From Rhodococcus gordoniae (GTDB lineage Bacteria; Actinomycetota; Actinomycetes; Mycobacteriales; Mycobacteriaceae), in the NCBI RefSeq assembly GCF_001646655.1, contig NZ_LPZN01000002.1:1-64000 (forward strand): 64,000 nt of DNA. Reading direction: 5' to 3'. The notes beneath the pieces were generated by a model, which saw nothing but the letters and a program-made list of their open reading frames with translations, was not told where the DNA came from and searched no databases. This document shows, piece after piece, positions 17,584-27,143 of this stretch. The first letter of the stretch is position 1. The number at the start of each line of letters is the position of its first letter. A program made the translations under genes and the position numbers.

Positions 17584-17876
17584 GTCCCGGCCCTCGCTCC
17601 GATATCGCTGCTTCCGCGTCCGTAGCGCCGGGTCCGCCGATACGCGAGCAGACCCCCGTCCAGATCGATCTCCACCTCGTAGAGCGCGAGCATGTCGGCC
17701 GACGACGGTATCCGCCTGTCCTCGACGACTTCCACCTCGACGACCCATCCGTCCTCGGTGGGTTCGATCGAGGTGACGCCCTGAGCTTCCTTCGAGGTCA
17801 GCTCCTTCAGGTGGGTGAGGGCCGCCGATGCGGCCTCGGCCGCCGAGATCGCGGGCGGGCCGGTATCTCTTGCCAC
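17580..17876 (-). CDS. gvpO: gas vesicle protein GvpO
   Basis: 98 residues from GTG 17876, which has a G-rich ribosome site. The GvpO pattern is AALTHLKELTSKEAQGVTSI, then DGWVVEVEVVEDRRIPSSAD and LALYEVEIDLDGGLLAYRR. GvpO is an essential small cluster protein in halophilic archaea and is also found in Streptomyces clusters. It ends in ATGA overlap with gvpJ and starts 4 bp after gvpG. Confidence 0.87.
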   Translation of the reverse strand: MARDTGPPAISAAEAASAALTHLKELTSKEAQGVTSIEPTEDGWVVEVEVVEDRRIPSSADMLALYEVEIDLDGGLLAYRRTRRYGRGSSDIGARAGT

Positions 17877-17880
17877 GGGA

Positions 17881-18135
17881 TCACCCCCCTCCCTCGCCGG
17901 GAGCGGAACCACCGCGGGAGATCATCCGGTTGAGCACGGCCTGTTGCGCCTCGTCCTTCTCCTCGGGAGTCAGTTCACCGGCCTCCGCCGCCTCCTCGAT
18001 CTGCTCGAGCTCGCGTCGTACGTTGGCCGGATCGTGCAGTTGCTGCTCGACCTGTTCCTGGATGATCTCTCCGAGCCACATCACGCCCTTCACCGGAGCG
18101 AGAGGCAACGTGAACAGGGAGGACAGCAGTCCCAT
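17881..18135 (-). CDS. gvpG: gas vesicle protein GvpG
   Basis: 84 residues: MGLLSSLFTLPLAPVKGVMWLGE followed by an amphipathic helix with QEQVEQQLHDPANVRRELEQ and EAGELTPEEKDEAQQAVLNR. This is the usual GvpG organisation (hydrophobic start, charged coiled helix). It lies between gvpF (3-bp gap) and gvpO (4-bp gap). Confidence 0.9.
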   Translation of the reverse strand: MGLLSSLFTLPLAPVKGVMWLGEIIQEQVEQQLHDPANVRRELEQIEEAAEAGELTPEEKDEAQQAVLNRMISRGGSAPGEGGG

Positions 18136-18138
18136 GCG

Positions 18139-18951
18139 TCAACCCTCCTCCCCCGGATCGGATTTCGCCACGAAGTCGTAGGCCGCCATCGGGCCGAGCA
18201 ACGAGATGTCGACCCGGTCCTCCCATTCCTGGCCCAGCTCGCGGAGAATCTGCTCGAGTTCGTCCTGCCGCTCGAGCTCGACGAGGATGGCGATGTGCAC
18301 GGCATCCTGCTCGTGGGTGGGTTGCCGTTCGTTGACCATCGGGTCGAGGGAGGACAGAGCCTCGACCGTGCGACGCGTGTCCTCGTTCCGTTTGGCTTCG
18401 ATCGTCGCGTTGATGATCTCTCCGAGCGCCATCCGGGCCTCACGGGTCGCGTCCTCGGACTGTCCTCTGATCTGTTCCCGCAATTGTGCTGCGTCGGAGT
18501 TCTCTTCGAGAATCTCCTGCAGGATGGCCCTCTCGTCGTATCGCCCCTTCACGACGAACTGGGCGAGACCCTCGAGTTGCTCCAGCGCCGAGGCGAGTTC
18601 GTCCTCGTGCCCCTCGAGCAACTCCTCGGCCACCGCGTCGCGGTCGGTGAGAACAGCACCGAACCGGAGAGGCAGGACCGGTGCGACGACCACGGTCCCG
18701 TCGAGCAGTGCGGCATGTGCCTTGAGATCGTCCGGCGTGCCCAGTGCCCGGTCGGTCGGGATCTCGCTCACCAGAGCGGCGATACCTCCGGAGCGGACGA
18801 CGGAGATCTGCGCGGGTGGGTTACCCACGCCCTCCGCATGATCTTCCGGTTCCACATCGGACGGCACGATTCCGTACACGTATACTGCAGTGGTCGTGGC
18901 GGTTTCGTCATTCTCACCCTGACCGGATCGTTCGGTCTGTTCGGTGGACAT
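18139..18951 (-). CDS. gvpF: gas vesicle protein GvpF
   Basis: 270 residues. The GvpF/L signature is present: YVYGIVPSD, VLPLRFGAVLTDRDAVAEEL, GLAQFVVKGRYDE and ISLLGPMAAYDF near the end, with a long charged helix in the middle. I start at ATG 18951, which overlaps the gvpA stop as TGATG; a TTG one codon earlier is less likely. Together with gvpL (16416-17204) the cluster has two GvpF/L proteins, as is common. Confidence 0.9.
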   Translation of the reverse strand: MSTEQTERSGQGENDETATTTAVYVYGIVPSDVEPEDHAEGVGNPPAQISVVRSGGIAALVSEIPTDRALGTPDDLKAHAALLDGTVVVAPVLPLRFGAVLTDRDAVAEELLEGHEDELASALEQLEGLAQFVVKGRYDERAILQEILEENSDAAQLREQIRGQSEDATREARMALGEIINATIEAKRNEDTRRTVEALSSLDPMVNERQPTHEQDAVHIAILVELERQDELEQILRELGQEWEDRVDISLLGPMAAYDFVAKSDPGEEG

Positions 18952-19364
18952 CAATCATCACCCCTGCGTGATCGTCGAGCAGGCTGCCGTTGTTCCTGCA
19001 CGTCCCCGAGAAACTCGCTGACCTTCTCCCCAGCGGCCTCGAGAGCTCCTTTCGTCTTGTGCTTGGATCCACCGGAGGTGATGTCGCCGACCAGATCCGG
19101 AAGTCCTTTCGGTTCGTTGTCGGAGATCTCCAGTCGGTTGACCGCTTCCGCGAACCGCAGATAGGTGTCGACGCTGGCGACGACGACGCGGGCGTCGATG
19201 GTGAGCAGTTCGATACCGACGAGTGAGACTCGCACGAATGCGTCGATGACGAGTCCCTTGTCCAGGATCGTATCGATGACGTCGGCGAGGCCGGACGAGT
19301 TGGGGCGGGCCATGCCGCCCCCACCGCCACCGCCGCCACCGCCCCCTGCAGGTTGGATGGTCAT
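18951..19364 (-). CDS. gvpA: gas vesicle structural protein GvpA
   Basis: 137 residues. The core shell sequence is [38 protein letters not shown] and [16 protein letters not shown], the rib-forming GvpA fold. Two oddities: an N-terminal run of 11 glycines (residues 7-17) coded by a GGN repeat, and a C-terminal tail of ~60 residues beyond the ~75-residue canonical GvpA. An internal ATG at codon 18 (19311-19313) could start a shorter form without the glycine run. It overlaps the upstream SRPBCC gene by 4 bp. Confidence 0.92.
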   Translation of the reverse strand: MTIQPAGGGGGGGGGGGMARPNSSGLADVIDTILDKGLVIDAFVRVSLVGIELLTIDARVVVASVDTYLRFAEAVNRLEISDNEPKGLPDLVGDITSGGSKHKTKGALEAAGEKVSEFLGDVQEQRQPARRSRRGDD

Positions 19365-20701
19365 GAGCGGGATCCTCTCGAGCGTGCCGAACGCGTGCCG
19401 GTGGACTTCGCCGCCCGGGTTCGTTTCGCGGGGGCGCGTTTCCGAGGCGGTTCGGGTTCGTCCTCTTCTTCGTCTTCCTCTTCGCCGGACTCTTCGTCGG
19501 GTTCCTCGTCCTCCTCATCCGGATACTCGTCCTCGAGGTCCTCCTCCTCCTCGTCCCGGAGGTCCTCGTCGTCCGGCGACTCCTCGCCCTCTTCCTCGCC
19601 TTCACCTTCGCCTTCGTCGAAATCTTCGTCCTCGTCGCGGATCTCGTCCTCGTCGCCGGACGTGTCGACGTCTTCTTCGTCACCTGTTCCGGCGGAGTCC
19701 TCCTCGGTCTCCTCGCCGGTGTCCTCCTCCTGTTCCCGTTCCTCTTCCTCTCTGCGCGCCGTCTCGTCGTCCTTGACGACTTCGCTGTCGCGGATCTCTC
19801 CGTGCCAGCCCATGATGTCGTCGGGATGCAGTACGGCTTCGGTCATGACGTGGCGCCGGAAGTGCTTCAGTTCCAGGCGGGACCGGCGACCCACTGCCCG
19901 CCACAGGTTCGCGGTGCGCTCGAACAGGCCCCGGGGGTGATATTCGAGGACCAGGAGGATCCGGGTGAGATCCGGTGTGAGTTCGTGGAAGGTCACCGCG
20001 CCGTCGATGTAACCCTTTCCGCCCTTGGAGCGCCACACGATCCGTTCGAACGGCACCTGTTCGAGGATCGTGGACTCCCAGTTCCGGCGCGACCAGAAGA
20101 CCTTGCCGGTCCAGTGAAGTTTCTCGTCCTCGACCTGTTCGACCTGTTCGACCTTCTTCATGAACTTCGGCCAGTCGGCGAACTGGGTCCACAGATCGTA
20201 GGCAAGGTCGATCGGCACTCCTACGTCGATGCTCTCGACGATGTTGGTGAGCTTGATCTTCTTGTTGCCACCACCGCCGCCCTTGCCCCCGCCGGTGACG
20301 GCCTCCTTGACGTCCTGGAACTTGTCCTTCGCGGTGTTCTTCAGGTTCTCGAACCCCGAGCTCGCCGCCGCCTTCAACGGCGACTCGCCCTGAGCGAGCT
20401 TGTCGACACCGGTCAGCGCGCTGGCCAGATTTCCGCCCTTGCCCTCGGAGTAATCCTGTAATCGTCCCGCCGTGCCGGTGACCCTGTCCGACAGGCTCGA
20501 CAACGCATTCTGCGCGACGGTTCCCGCGAGGCCCTGCAACGATTGCTGCAGACCACCGGTCAGTCCGCCCGTGGCCTTCCCCGCCGTATCCGTGGCGGTT
20601 CGGCCGGCCTTACCGGCGGTATCGGTCGCGGTCTTCCCGGCCTTGCCCACCGCGTCGGTGACTCCACTCGATACATCACTCAATCCGGCCATCGCTCTCA
20701 C
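19361..20701 (-). CDS. SRPBCC-domain gas vesicle cluster protein with acidic/basic tail
   Basis: 446 residues in three parts. Residues 1-150 are Ala/Gly/Lys-rich with repeated [10 protein letters not shown] units. Residues ~150-300 form a SRPBCC (polyketide cyclase/START-like) domain: [39 protein letters not shown] and [17 protein letters not shown]. Residues ~310-420 are overwhelmingly Asp/Glu, and the last ~25 are Arg/Lys/Ser-rich. SRPBCC proteins occur in actinobacterial gvp clusters but have no settled role. It overlaps gvpA and the preceding gene by 4 bp each (ATGA), so it belongs to the operon. Confidence 0.8.
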   Translation of the reverse strand: MRAMAGLSDVSSGVTDAVGKAGKTATDTAGKAGRTATDTAGKATGGLTGGLQQSLQGLAGTVAQNALSSLSDRVTGTAGRLQDYSEGKGGNLASALTGVDKLAQGESPLKAAASSGFENLKNTAKDKFQDVKEAVTGGGKGGGGGNKKIKLTNIVESIDVGVPIDLAYDLWTQFADWPKFMKKVEQVEQVEDEKLHWTGKVFWSRRNWESTILEQVPFERIVWRSKGGKGYIDGAVTFHELTPDLTRILLVLEYHPRGLFERTANLWRAVGRRSRLELKHFRRHVMTEAVLHPDDIMGWHGEIRDSEVVKDDETARREEEEREQEEDTGEETEEDSAGTGDEEDVDTSGDEDEIRDEDEDFDEGEGEGEEEGEESPDDEDLRDEEEEDLEDEYPDEEDEEPDEESGEEEDEEEDEPEPPRKRAPAKRTRAAKSTGTRSARSRGSRS

Positions 20702-21387
20702 CGCTTCGTTCGACGTACGGGCGCACGACCGGAGGACGACGCACTGCTACGCGCTGCGCGCTTGCGCGGCTTGGGAGATGCCTCTTCCGAATCGTCCGAG
20801 TCGTCGCTGTCGGATGTCTTCTTGCTGCGGGAAGCCCGCGGACGGGACGTGGCGCGCGCGGCGCGGCGCCGGGGTGCGGGGCGCTCGGGTTCCGGTTCCT
20901 CGTCGTCGCCCGAATCCTCCTCGCCCGAATCCTCCTCGTCGGCACCCTCTTCGTCCGTCTCGTCGTAATCCGGTTCCTCGTCGCGGGTCCTGCTGCCGCG
21001 ACTCCTGCCGCCGCGACTTTCTTCCCCCTCGCGTGATTCGTCGTATTCGTCTTCGTATTCCGCGTCCTCGGGCTCCTCGTCCGCTCCGCCCCCGGCCCGC
21101 GCCTGCAGACGCTCGTTGAGGGCATCGATGCGGTGGCTGGCCGCGGTCACGGCTGCGGCACGCGCCGCGTGCATGAGTTCTCCGCGAACGGATTCGGTGA
21201 TCTTGCTGACCTCGGGAGACGAACCGAGCATCGAGGCGCTTCGCTGCAGGAGTTCCTGCGGGTTGCTGGGCAGTTTGCCGGTGACTCCGGCACCGGCGAG
21301 CATCATGGCCAACCGCATCTTCTTGGTTCGGCCCAGGAAATATCCGATGCCCACACCGAGGGCGACTCGTGCTCCGGGTTTCATCAC
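20698..21387 (-). CDS. gas vesicle operon leader gene, YtxH-like N-terminus with acidic/basic tail
   Basis: 229 residues, not assigned to a named Gvp. The N-terminus (residues 5-30, VALGVGIGYFLGRTKKMRLA) is hydrophobic then basic, like YtxH-type proteins. A helical part follows (ESVRGELMHAARAAAVTAAS). From about residue 100 the chain is low complexity: an acidic Glu/Asp/Tyr stretch, then a basic Ser/Arg/Lys tail resembling that of the next gene. It is the first gene of the ten-gene gvp operon, ending in ATGA overlap with the SRPBCC gene. No enzymatic motif is seen. Confidence 0.72.
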   Translation of the reverse strand: MMKPGARVALGVGIGYFLGRTKKMRLAMMLAGAGVTGKLPSNPQELLQRSASMLGSSPEVSKITESVRGELMHAARAAAVTAASHRIDALNERLQARAGGGADEEPEDAEYEDEYDESREGEESRGGRSRGSRTRDEEPDYDETDEEGADEEDSGEEDSGDDEEPEPERPAPRRRAARATSRPRASRSKKTSDSDDSDDSEEASPKPRKRAARSSASSSGRAPVRRTKR

Positions 21388-21680
21388 CGTTCTCCTTCAT
21401 CTGCCGCGCGTCGTGTAGGCGTGCTCGGAAGGTGGCCGGAAGGTCTCGGTACGGTACGCAGCCGACGCGTGTATTTATGTGATGCAAACCACAGTACGTC
21501 ACTCGGGACCGTGATTCGCATGCTTCGCCGCCATGCGGATCCGGGCAGACGACGAGGGTCGGTAAAGTACCAATCAGTATGTTCTACAGCAGGATACGAG
21601 TGTTGCTACATATTCGGTCCGCGCAGCGCGCTGTTCCCAAAGAACAGTTCTCGTACCGGCAATGCATTCGGAAAACGGAT
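21388..21680. promoter_or_regulatory. upstream region of the gvp operon
   Basis: 293 bp without a gene. It must contain the promoter of the whole gas vesicle operon (minus strand, first codon at 21387) and the end of the metallohydrolase transcript. It is locally AT-richer around 21470-21490 and 21565-21620. A small inverted repeat, CTGTTC/GAACAG, lies at 21631-21647. I cannot name a -10/-35 pair with confidence. Confidence 0.4.
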
Positions 21681-22208
21681 CTATCGCCCCGGCCCGGCCG
21701 GAGCGGTGATCCCCGTGGCCTGCAACGCGAATGCCGCTTCCGGGCCGATGATCTCGCCGACGAGGACGAGGAACCGGTCGACGAAAGCGGGACCATGGGC
21801 ACCCTCGGTGGCGTCGTCCGGATTCTGTGGATCGAGATGGTGCGCGAGTTCGTGGAGCACCACCATCTCCCGGAACGCCCATGCGGTGTTCGCGCGGTGC
21901 TCGGGAAGGGCGATCGTCGCGCAGTCGCGTTCGTAGTGCGCGGCCGCGTTGCCGGCCCGGGCCCGCACGCGCACGGGCACGGCGGCGCGTTCCCACCGCA
22001 TGATCACCCAGTCGAGGCCGAGCACGGCATCGATGTAGTCCTGGACGGAGGCGATGGAGGCGAATCGTCTCTCGACCGGAAGCGTGACGTGGGAACCGGC
22101 GACCTCGACCGTTCTCAGACCTCGTTCGTCGGCGCGGTCGAGCATCTTCCGTACGATCGACTCCGCTTCGTACACAGCGGTTCTGCGGGTGTCGCGCACC
22201 TTGGTCAC
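21681..22208 (-). CDS. putative zinc metallohydrolase (TIGR04338-type)
   Basis: 175 residues from GTG 22208. A zincin motif HELAHHLDP (HExxH-like) sits near residue 130, preceded by WAFREMVVL and followed by GPAFVDRFLVLVGEIIG. Mycobacteriales carry this protein paired with a DUF2786 protein, as here (4-bp GTGA overlap with the upstream gene). The substrate is unknown. Confidence 0.78.
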   Translation of the reverse strand: MTKVRDTRRTAVYEAESIVRKMLDRADERGLRTVEVAGSHVTLPVERRFASIASVQDYIDAVLGLDWVIMRWERAAVPVRVRARAGNAAAHYERDCATIALPEHRANTAWAFREMVVLHELAHHLDPQNPDDATEGAHGPAFVDRFLVLVGEIIGPEAAFALQATGITAPAGPGR

Positions 22209-23014
22209 CGTTCCAGCCTCCTCGGAGCCGACGGCAGTTCGGGTGCCGTTCCCAGTCGTGCCGCCCGGCCGGCGCGATCGCCCGCGCGCTGGGCGTCGGC
22301 CGAGCGCGCCGACGGCGCCCGGTTGCCCCGCCAACTGCCCCGCGCCTGCGACGTACTGCTGTAGAAGTCCTGGAGTTCCAGATTCTTCCCACGCAACACC
22401 AACGCCGTGCCCGGCGCGGATGTTTCCGCCTCGCGTTCGATCTGCTGCTTCGCCTCGGCCAGCCTGGCGCCGATCCGGGCGGCGAACGCCGACTGGAAGT
22501 TCAGTCGGGCCGTGACCGGGGCAACGGGTTTGCGTACGCGTGTGCGCACACGCCGGTCGCCGCGTTCCTCCACGACGGTACGCACCGTGGTCTCGGCCCG
22601 GTATGTGCCCTCACGCAGATACGCATCGGACGCCCGGACCATCTGCACCAGCAGGGAGGAGTACAGGGCCTCGCAGACGTCGATGTCGTCGGCGAAGCCG
22701 TAGGCGTAGATGACGGTGGAGTTCGCGGTGATGTCGCACTGCACGTCGTTGGCCGCGGCGATCGCGATGAACAACTGTGCGTAGGTACGCAGTCCCTTCT
22801 TGCCCGTCTCACCGATGGTGATCAGTCGCTGGACGGGGGCGGCACGGCGTTCCTTCGCCGCGGTGTGGCTGCGCGCGACCGCCAGATCGATCGAGGCGGA
22901 CGTCGCGAGTCGCTGCGCTGCGGCGAGGAAGGCGTCGGCCTCGTGAGGGTTGTCGGTGGACTCCGCCTGGCGGAGCAACCCGCCGATACGACTCAACATC
23001 TTGTCCGAACTCAC
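22205..23014 (-). CDS. DUF2786 domain-containing protein
   Basis: 269 residues. The N-terminal DUF2786 block is SSDKMLSRIGGLLRQAE, TDNPHEADAFLAAAQRLAT, and a helical remainder with FADDIDVCEALYSSLLVQM. The C-terminal third is Arg/Ala-rich and probably disordered. The start at GTG 23014 fits the conserved N-terminus; 12 further codons upstream look non-coding. It is the first gene of a two-gene unit with the metallohydrolase, divergent from the symporter. Function unknown. Confidence 0.8.
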   Translation of the reverse strand: MSSDKMLSRIGGLLRQAESTDNPHEADAFLAAAQRLATSASIDLAVARSHTAAKERRAAPVQRLITIGETGKKGLRTYAQLFIAIAAANDVQCDITANSTVIYAYGFADDIDVCEALYSSLLVQMVRASDAYLREGTYRAETTVRTVVEERGDRRVRTRVRKPVAPVTARLNFQSAFAARIGARLAEAKQQIEREAETSAPGTALVLRGKNLELQDFYSSTSQARGSWRGNRAPSARSADAQRAGDRAGRAARLGTAPELPSAPRRLER

Positions 23015-23112
23015 CCCGCGAGCGTAGAGCCCGGCACCGACTCCACCCACGAGAGCGAGAACACGTCCCGAAATTCCTGCAGAACCGCCTACTACCCAGC
23101 AAGATCGTGCAG

Positions 23113-24564
23113 ATGGACACTGCGGTCGATTTCGTCACCGATATCAACGACACCTTCTGGTACGCGGTGATCGCGTTGCTCGTCGGCTCCGGCCTGTACT
23201 ACACCGTGCGCTCGCGATTCATCCAGATCCGGCTCGTGCCGGACATGCTGCGTTCCGTGGTCGAGAAACCGACGACGATGCCCGACGGCACGAAGGGGAT
23301 CTCGCCCTTCCGGGCGTTCTCGGTATCCGCGGCCTCGCGTGTGGGCACCGGCAACGTGGCAGGTGTCGCGATCGCGATCAGCCTCGGCGGACCGGGCGCG
23401 GTGTTCTGGATGTGGGTGATGGCATCGATCGGCGCGGCCACCGCATTCCTCGAGTCCACCCTCGCCCAGTTGTACAAGGTGCGCGACAAGGATTCCTTCC
23501 GCGGCGGACCCGCCTACTACATGCAGTACGGACTCGGAAAACGGTGGATGGGCATGATCTTCGCGGTGATCATCACGATCACCTACGGCTTCGTGTTCAA
23601 CGCGGTGCAGACCAATTCCATCGTCGACGCGGTCTCGAGTTCCGTGGGCGAGAAGTCCACGGGGTTGCAGGTGGGTGTGGGCCTCGTCGTCGCCGTCCTC
23701 GTGGCCGTGGTGATCTTCGGCGGAATCCGCCGCATCTCCGGAGTGTCGCAGGTGCTGGTGCCGATCCTGGCGATCGCCTATCTCGTGATCGGCGTCATCG
23801 TCGTGATCCTCAACATCGGTGAGGTTCCCGCGATGTTCCGGTTGATCGTCGAGAACGCGTTCGGCCTCGAGGAGATCGTCGGTGGAGGCTTCGCCGCAGC
23901 CTTCATGAACGGCATCCGCCGCGGGTTGTTCTCCAACGAGGCGGGCATGGGGTCGGCGCCGAACGCCGGTGCCACCGCGGCAGTTTCGCATCCGGTGAAG
24001 CAGGGTCTGGTCCAGAGCCTCGGTGTCTACTTCGACACCCTGCTGGTGTGTTCGATCACGGCCTTCATCATCCTGTTGTCCGAGCCCGAGTTCGGCAGCG
24101 GCCTCGAAGGCGCGGCCCTGACGCAGAATGCGCTCGCCCTGCAACTCGGCGACTGGACGGTCCACTTCCTGGCGGTGCTGATCTTCTTCCTCGCGTTCAC
24201 CTCCGTGATCGGCAACTACTACTACAGCGAATCGAACATGGAGTTCCTCACCGGTTCGCGCCGAATCCTCCCCTACCTGCGGGCGGCGGTCGTGGTGTGC
24301 GTGTTCCTCGGAGCCGTCGGCTCCCTCCCCCTCGTGTGGGCGCTGGCCGACCTCGCCATGGGAATCATGGCCACGGTGAACCTCATCGCGCTGATCCCGC
24401 TGTCGGGTATCGCCTACGCGTTGTTCCACCATTACTCCGCGCAGCGCAAGCAGGGACGCGACCCGGTCTTCCACGCGGGCGACGTACCGGGGGTGCGTGG
24501 AATCCAGGTGTGGACGGACGAGGACCTCGCGCCGGTCGACCGTGATGCGGACAGGACACGGTAG
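23113..24564 (+). CDS. alanine/sodium symporter (AGCS family)
   Basis: 483 residues, about ten transmembrane segments. AGCS signatures are RVGTGNVAGVAIAISLGGPGAVFWMW, the GGPAYYM loop and GLFSNEAGMGSAPNAGA. The family imports D/L-alanine or glycine with Na+ or H+. The start is ATG 23113; a GTG two codons upstream (23107) is possible, and no clear ribosome site separates them. It stands alone between the divergent DUF2786 pair and sugC. Confidence 0.9.
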   Translation: MDTAVDFVTDINDTFWYAVIALLVGSGLYYTVRSRFIQIRLVPDMLRSVVEKPTTMPDGTKGISPFRAFSVSAASRVGTGNVAGVAIAISLGGPGAVFWMWVMASIGAATAFLESTLAQLYKVRDKDSFRGGPAYYMQYGLGKRWMGMIFAVIITITYGFVFNAVQTNSIVDAVSSSVGEKSTGLQVGVGLVVAVLVAVVIFGGIRRISGVSQVLVPILAIAYLVIGVIVVILNIGEVPAMFRLIVENAFGLEEIVGGGFAAAFMNGIRRGLFSNEAGMGSAPNAGATAAVSHPVKQGLVQSLGVYFDTLLVCSITAFIILLSEPEFGSGLEGAALTQNALALQLGDWTVHFLAVLIFFLAFTSVIGNYYYSESNMEFLTGSRRILPYLRAAVVVCVFLGAVGSLPLVWALADLAMGIMATVNLIALIPLSGIAYALFHHYSAQRKQGRDPVFHAGDVPGVRGIQVWTDEDLAPVDRDADRTR

Positions 24565-24611
24565 ATTCCCCTACCGCACGAGCGTGTTCCGCTTCGGAAA
24601 GGATCTGCGAA

Positions 24612-25685
<1,074 letters not shown>

Positions 25686-25785
25686 CCCCCGCTCCGGAAT
25701 CGGGCCGCGGAGTCGACACTCGACCGATTCAGGATGGGCGGAATGCCGACTTTTACCGGTGGTGCGTGCCACAGTAGTGGCCGGT

Positions 25786-25807
25786 GTCGGTGCACCTGGT
25801 CACCGAC
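25786..25807. promoter_or_regulatory. inverted repeat upstream of the sugar-binding lipoprotein gene
   Basis: GTCGGTG (25786-25792) and CACCGAC (25801-25807) are perfect 7-bp arms with an 8-nt spacer, 34 bp before the lpqY-like start. It could be an operator for a sugar-responsive repressor or a 5'-UTR hairpin. Confidence 0.35.
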
Positions 25808-25841
25808 GTGTGTTCTTCGACCTCGAAATGGGGAGTTGTTG

Positions 25842-27125
25842 ATGGTTCTGAATACGAAGGCGATGCGGAGGGCTGCGATCGCCGCAACGGCCGCGACCGC
25901 GCTCGTTCTCGCGGGTTGCTCGTCGGACAGCGGGGGCGACGACACCTCGACCGGCGGTGAGGGCACCGCTGCTTCCGGTGAGGGCCGCGGCCCCATCACG
26001 ATCGTCGAGGGGCAGGATCCCCTGAACACGGCGCTCGAGAGCATCATCGCCGACTGGAACGCCGAGCATCCCGACGAGCAGGTGACGTTCAAGCCGCTCG
26101 CCAAGGAGGCCAACGACCAGTACGCCGATATCGCCCAGCGGATGCAGGCCAAGAGCGACGAGTACGACCTCATCGCCGTCGATGTCACCAACACGGCGGA
26201 GTTCGCCGCGAACGGCTGGCTGCTTCCCCTCGAGGGCGACCTGGCGATCGACACCGAGGGCGTGCTGCCCGCGACCGTCGAGTCGGGTACCTACAACGGC
26301 ACCCTCTACGCCGCCCCGAAGAACACCAACGGCGCGTTCCTGTACTACCGCACCGATCTCGTCGACAAGGCGCCCGCGACCTGGGACGACCTGAAGGCCG
26401 AGTGCCCGAAGGCGGAGGAGGCGGGCATCGCCTGCTACATCGGTCAGTTCAAGAACTACGAGGGCCTGACGGTCAACGTCACCGAGATCGTCAATGCCTT
26501 CGGCGGCTCCTTCGTCTCCGAGGACGGCCTGACCCCGGCCGTCGACGACAAGACGGCCGAAGGCCTGCAGTTCCTCGTGGACAATTTCGAGGACGGCATC
26601 ATCCCGGCCGCCGCCCAGACCTACACCGAGGGTGAGTCGCAGACCGCCTTCGGCAACGGTGAGGCGCTGTTCCTGCGCACGTGGCCGGGCTTCTACACCG
26701 ACGGTGAGACGTCGTCGGTCGCCGGCAAGTACGGCATCGCCGTCCTGCCCGGCGTCGACGGTCCCGGCGTCTCGACGCTCGGCGGGTACAACGTCGGCAT
26801 CAGCGCATTCTCGGATGCTCCCGCCACCGCGCGCGACTTCCTCGAGTTCATGCAGACCCGCCAGTCGCAGATGCACTACGCGGAGGCGGGCGGCGCCCCG
26901 GTTCTCGCCGAGGTCTACGACGACGCGTCGATCCTCGAGCAGTACCCCTACTTCTCGACGTTGAAGGAAGCCCTCGAGGCCGCGAAGCCGCGTCCGGCGT
27001 CGCCGTACTACTCGGCCGTGTCGAAGGCGATCGCCGACAACGCCTACGCTGCGATCCGTGGCGAGAAGACCGTCCAGCAGGCGCTGGACGACACCGAGGC
27101 CGGCATCGAGACCGCCGGCAACTGA
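25842..27125 (+). CDS. lpqY: sugar-binding lipoprotein, LpqY-like
   Basis: 427 residues starting at ATG 25842 after GGGGAG. A lipoprotein signal peptide ends at the lipobox VLAGC (Cys about residue 25), followed by a Ser/Gly/Asp linker. The mature part is an extracellular solute-binding protein: QMQAKSDEYDLIAVDV-like, TAEFAANGWLLPLEG, YAAPKNTNGAFLYYRTDLVD and KNYEGLTVN. Phrases match mycobacterial LpqY, the trehalose receptor, as I recall it. Trehalose is therefore the leading ligand, by family similarity only. Confidence 0.82.
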   Translation: MVLNTKAMRRAAIAATAATALVLAGCSSDSGGDDTSTGGEGTAASGEGRGPITIVEGQDPLNTALESIIADWNAEHPDEQVTFKPLAKEANDQYADIAQRMQAKSDEYDLIAVDVTNTAEFAANGWLLPLEGDLAIDTEGVLPATVESGTYNGTLYAAPKNTNGAFLYYRTDLVDKAPATWDDLKAECPKAEEAGIACYIGQFKNYEGLTVNVTEIVNAFGGSFVSEDGLTPAVDDKTAEGLQFLVDNFEDGIIPAAAQTYTEGESQTAFGNGEALFLRTWPGFYTDGETSSVAGKYGIAVLPGVDGPGVSTLGGYNVGISAFSDAPATARDFLEFMQTRQSQMHYAEAGGAPVLAEVYDDASILEQYPYFSTLKEALEAAKPRPASPYYSAVSKAIADNAYAAIRGEKTVQQALDDTEAGIETAGN

Positions 27126-27143
27126 TGCTCCAGGAGCAAGTAC

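Noticed and set aside
25786-25807. riboswitch before the sugar-binding protein gene
   Set aside because: Only a simple 7-bp inverted repeat is visible, with no known riboswitch core; kept as a possible operator only.
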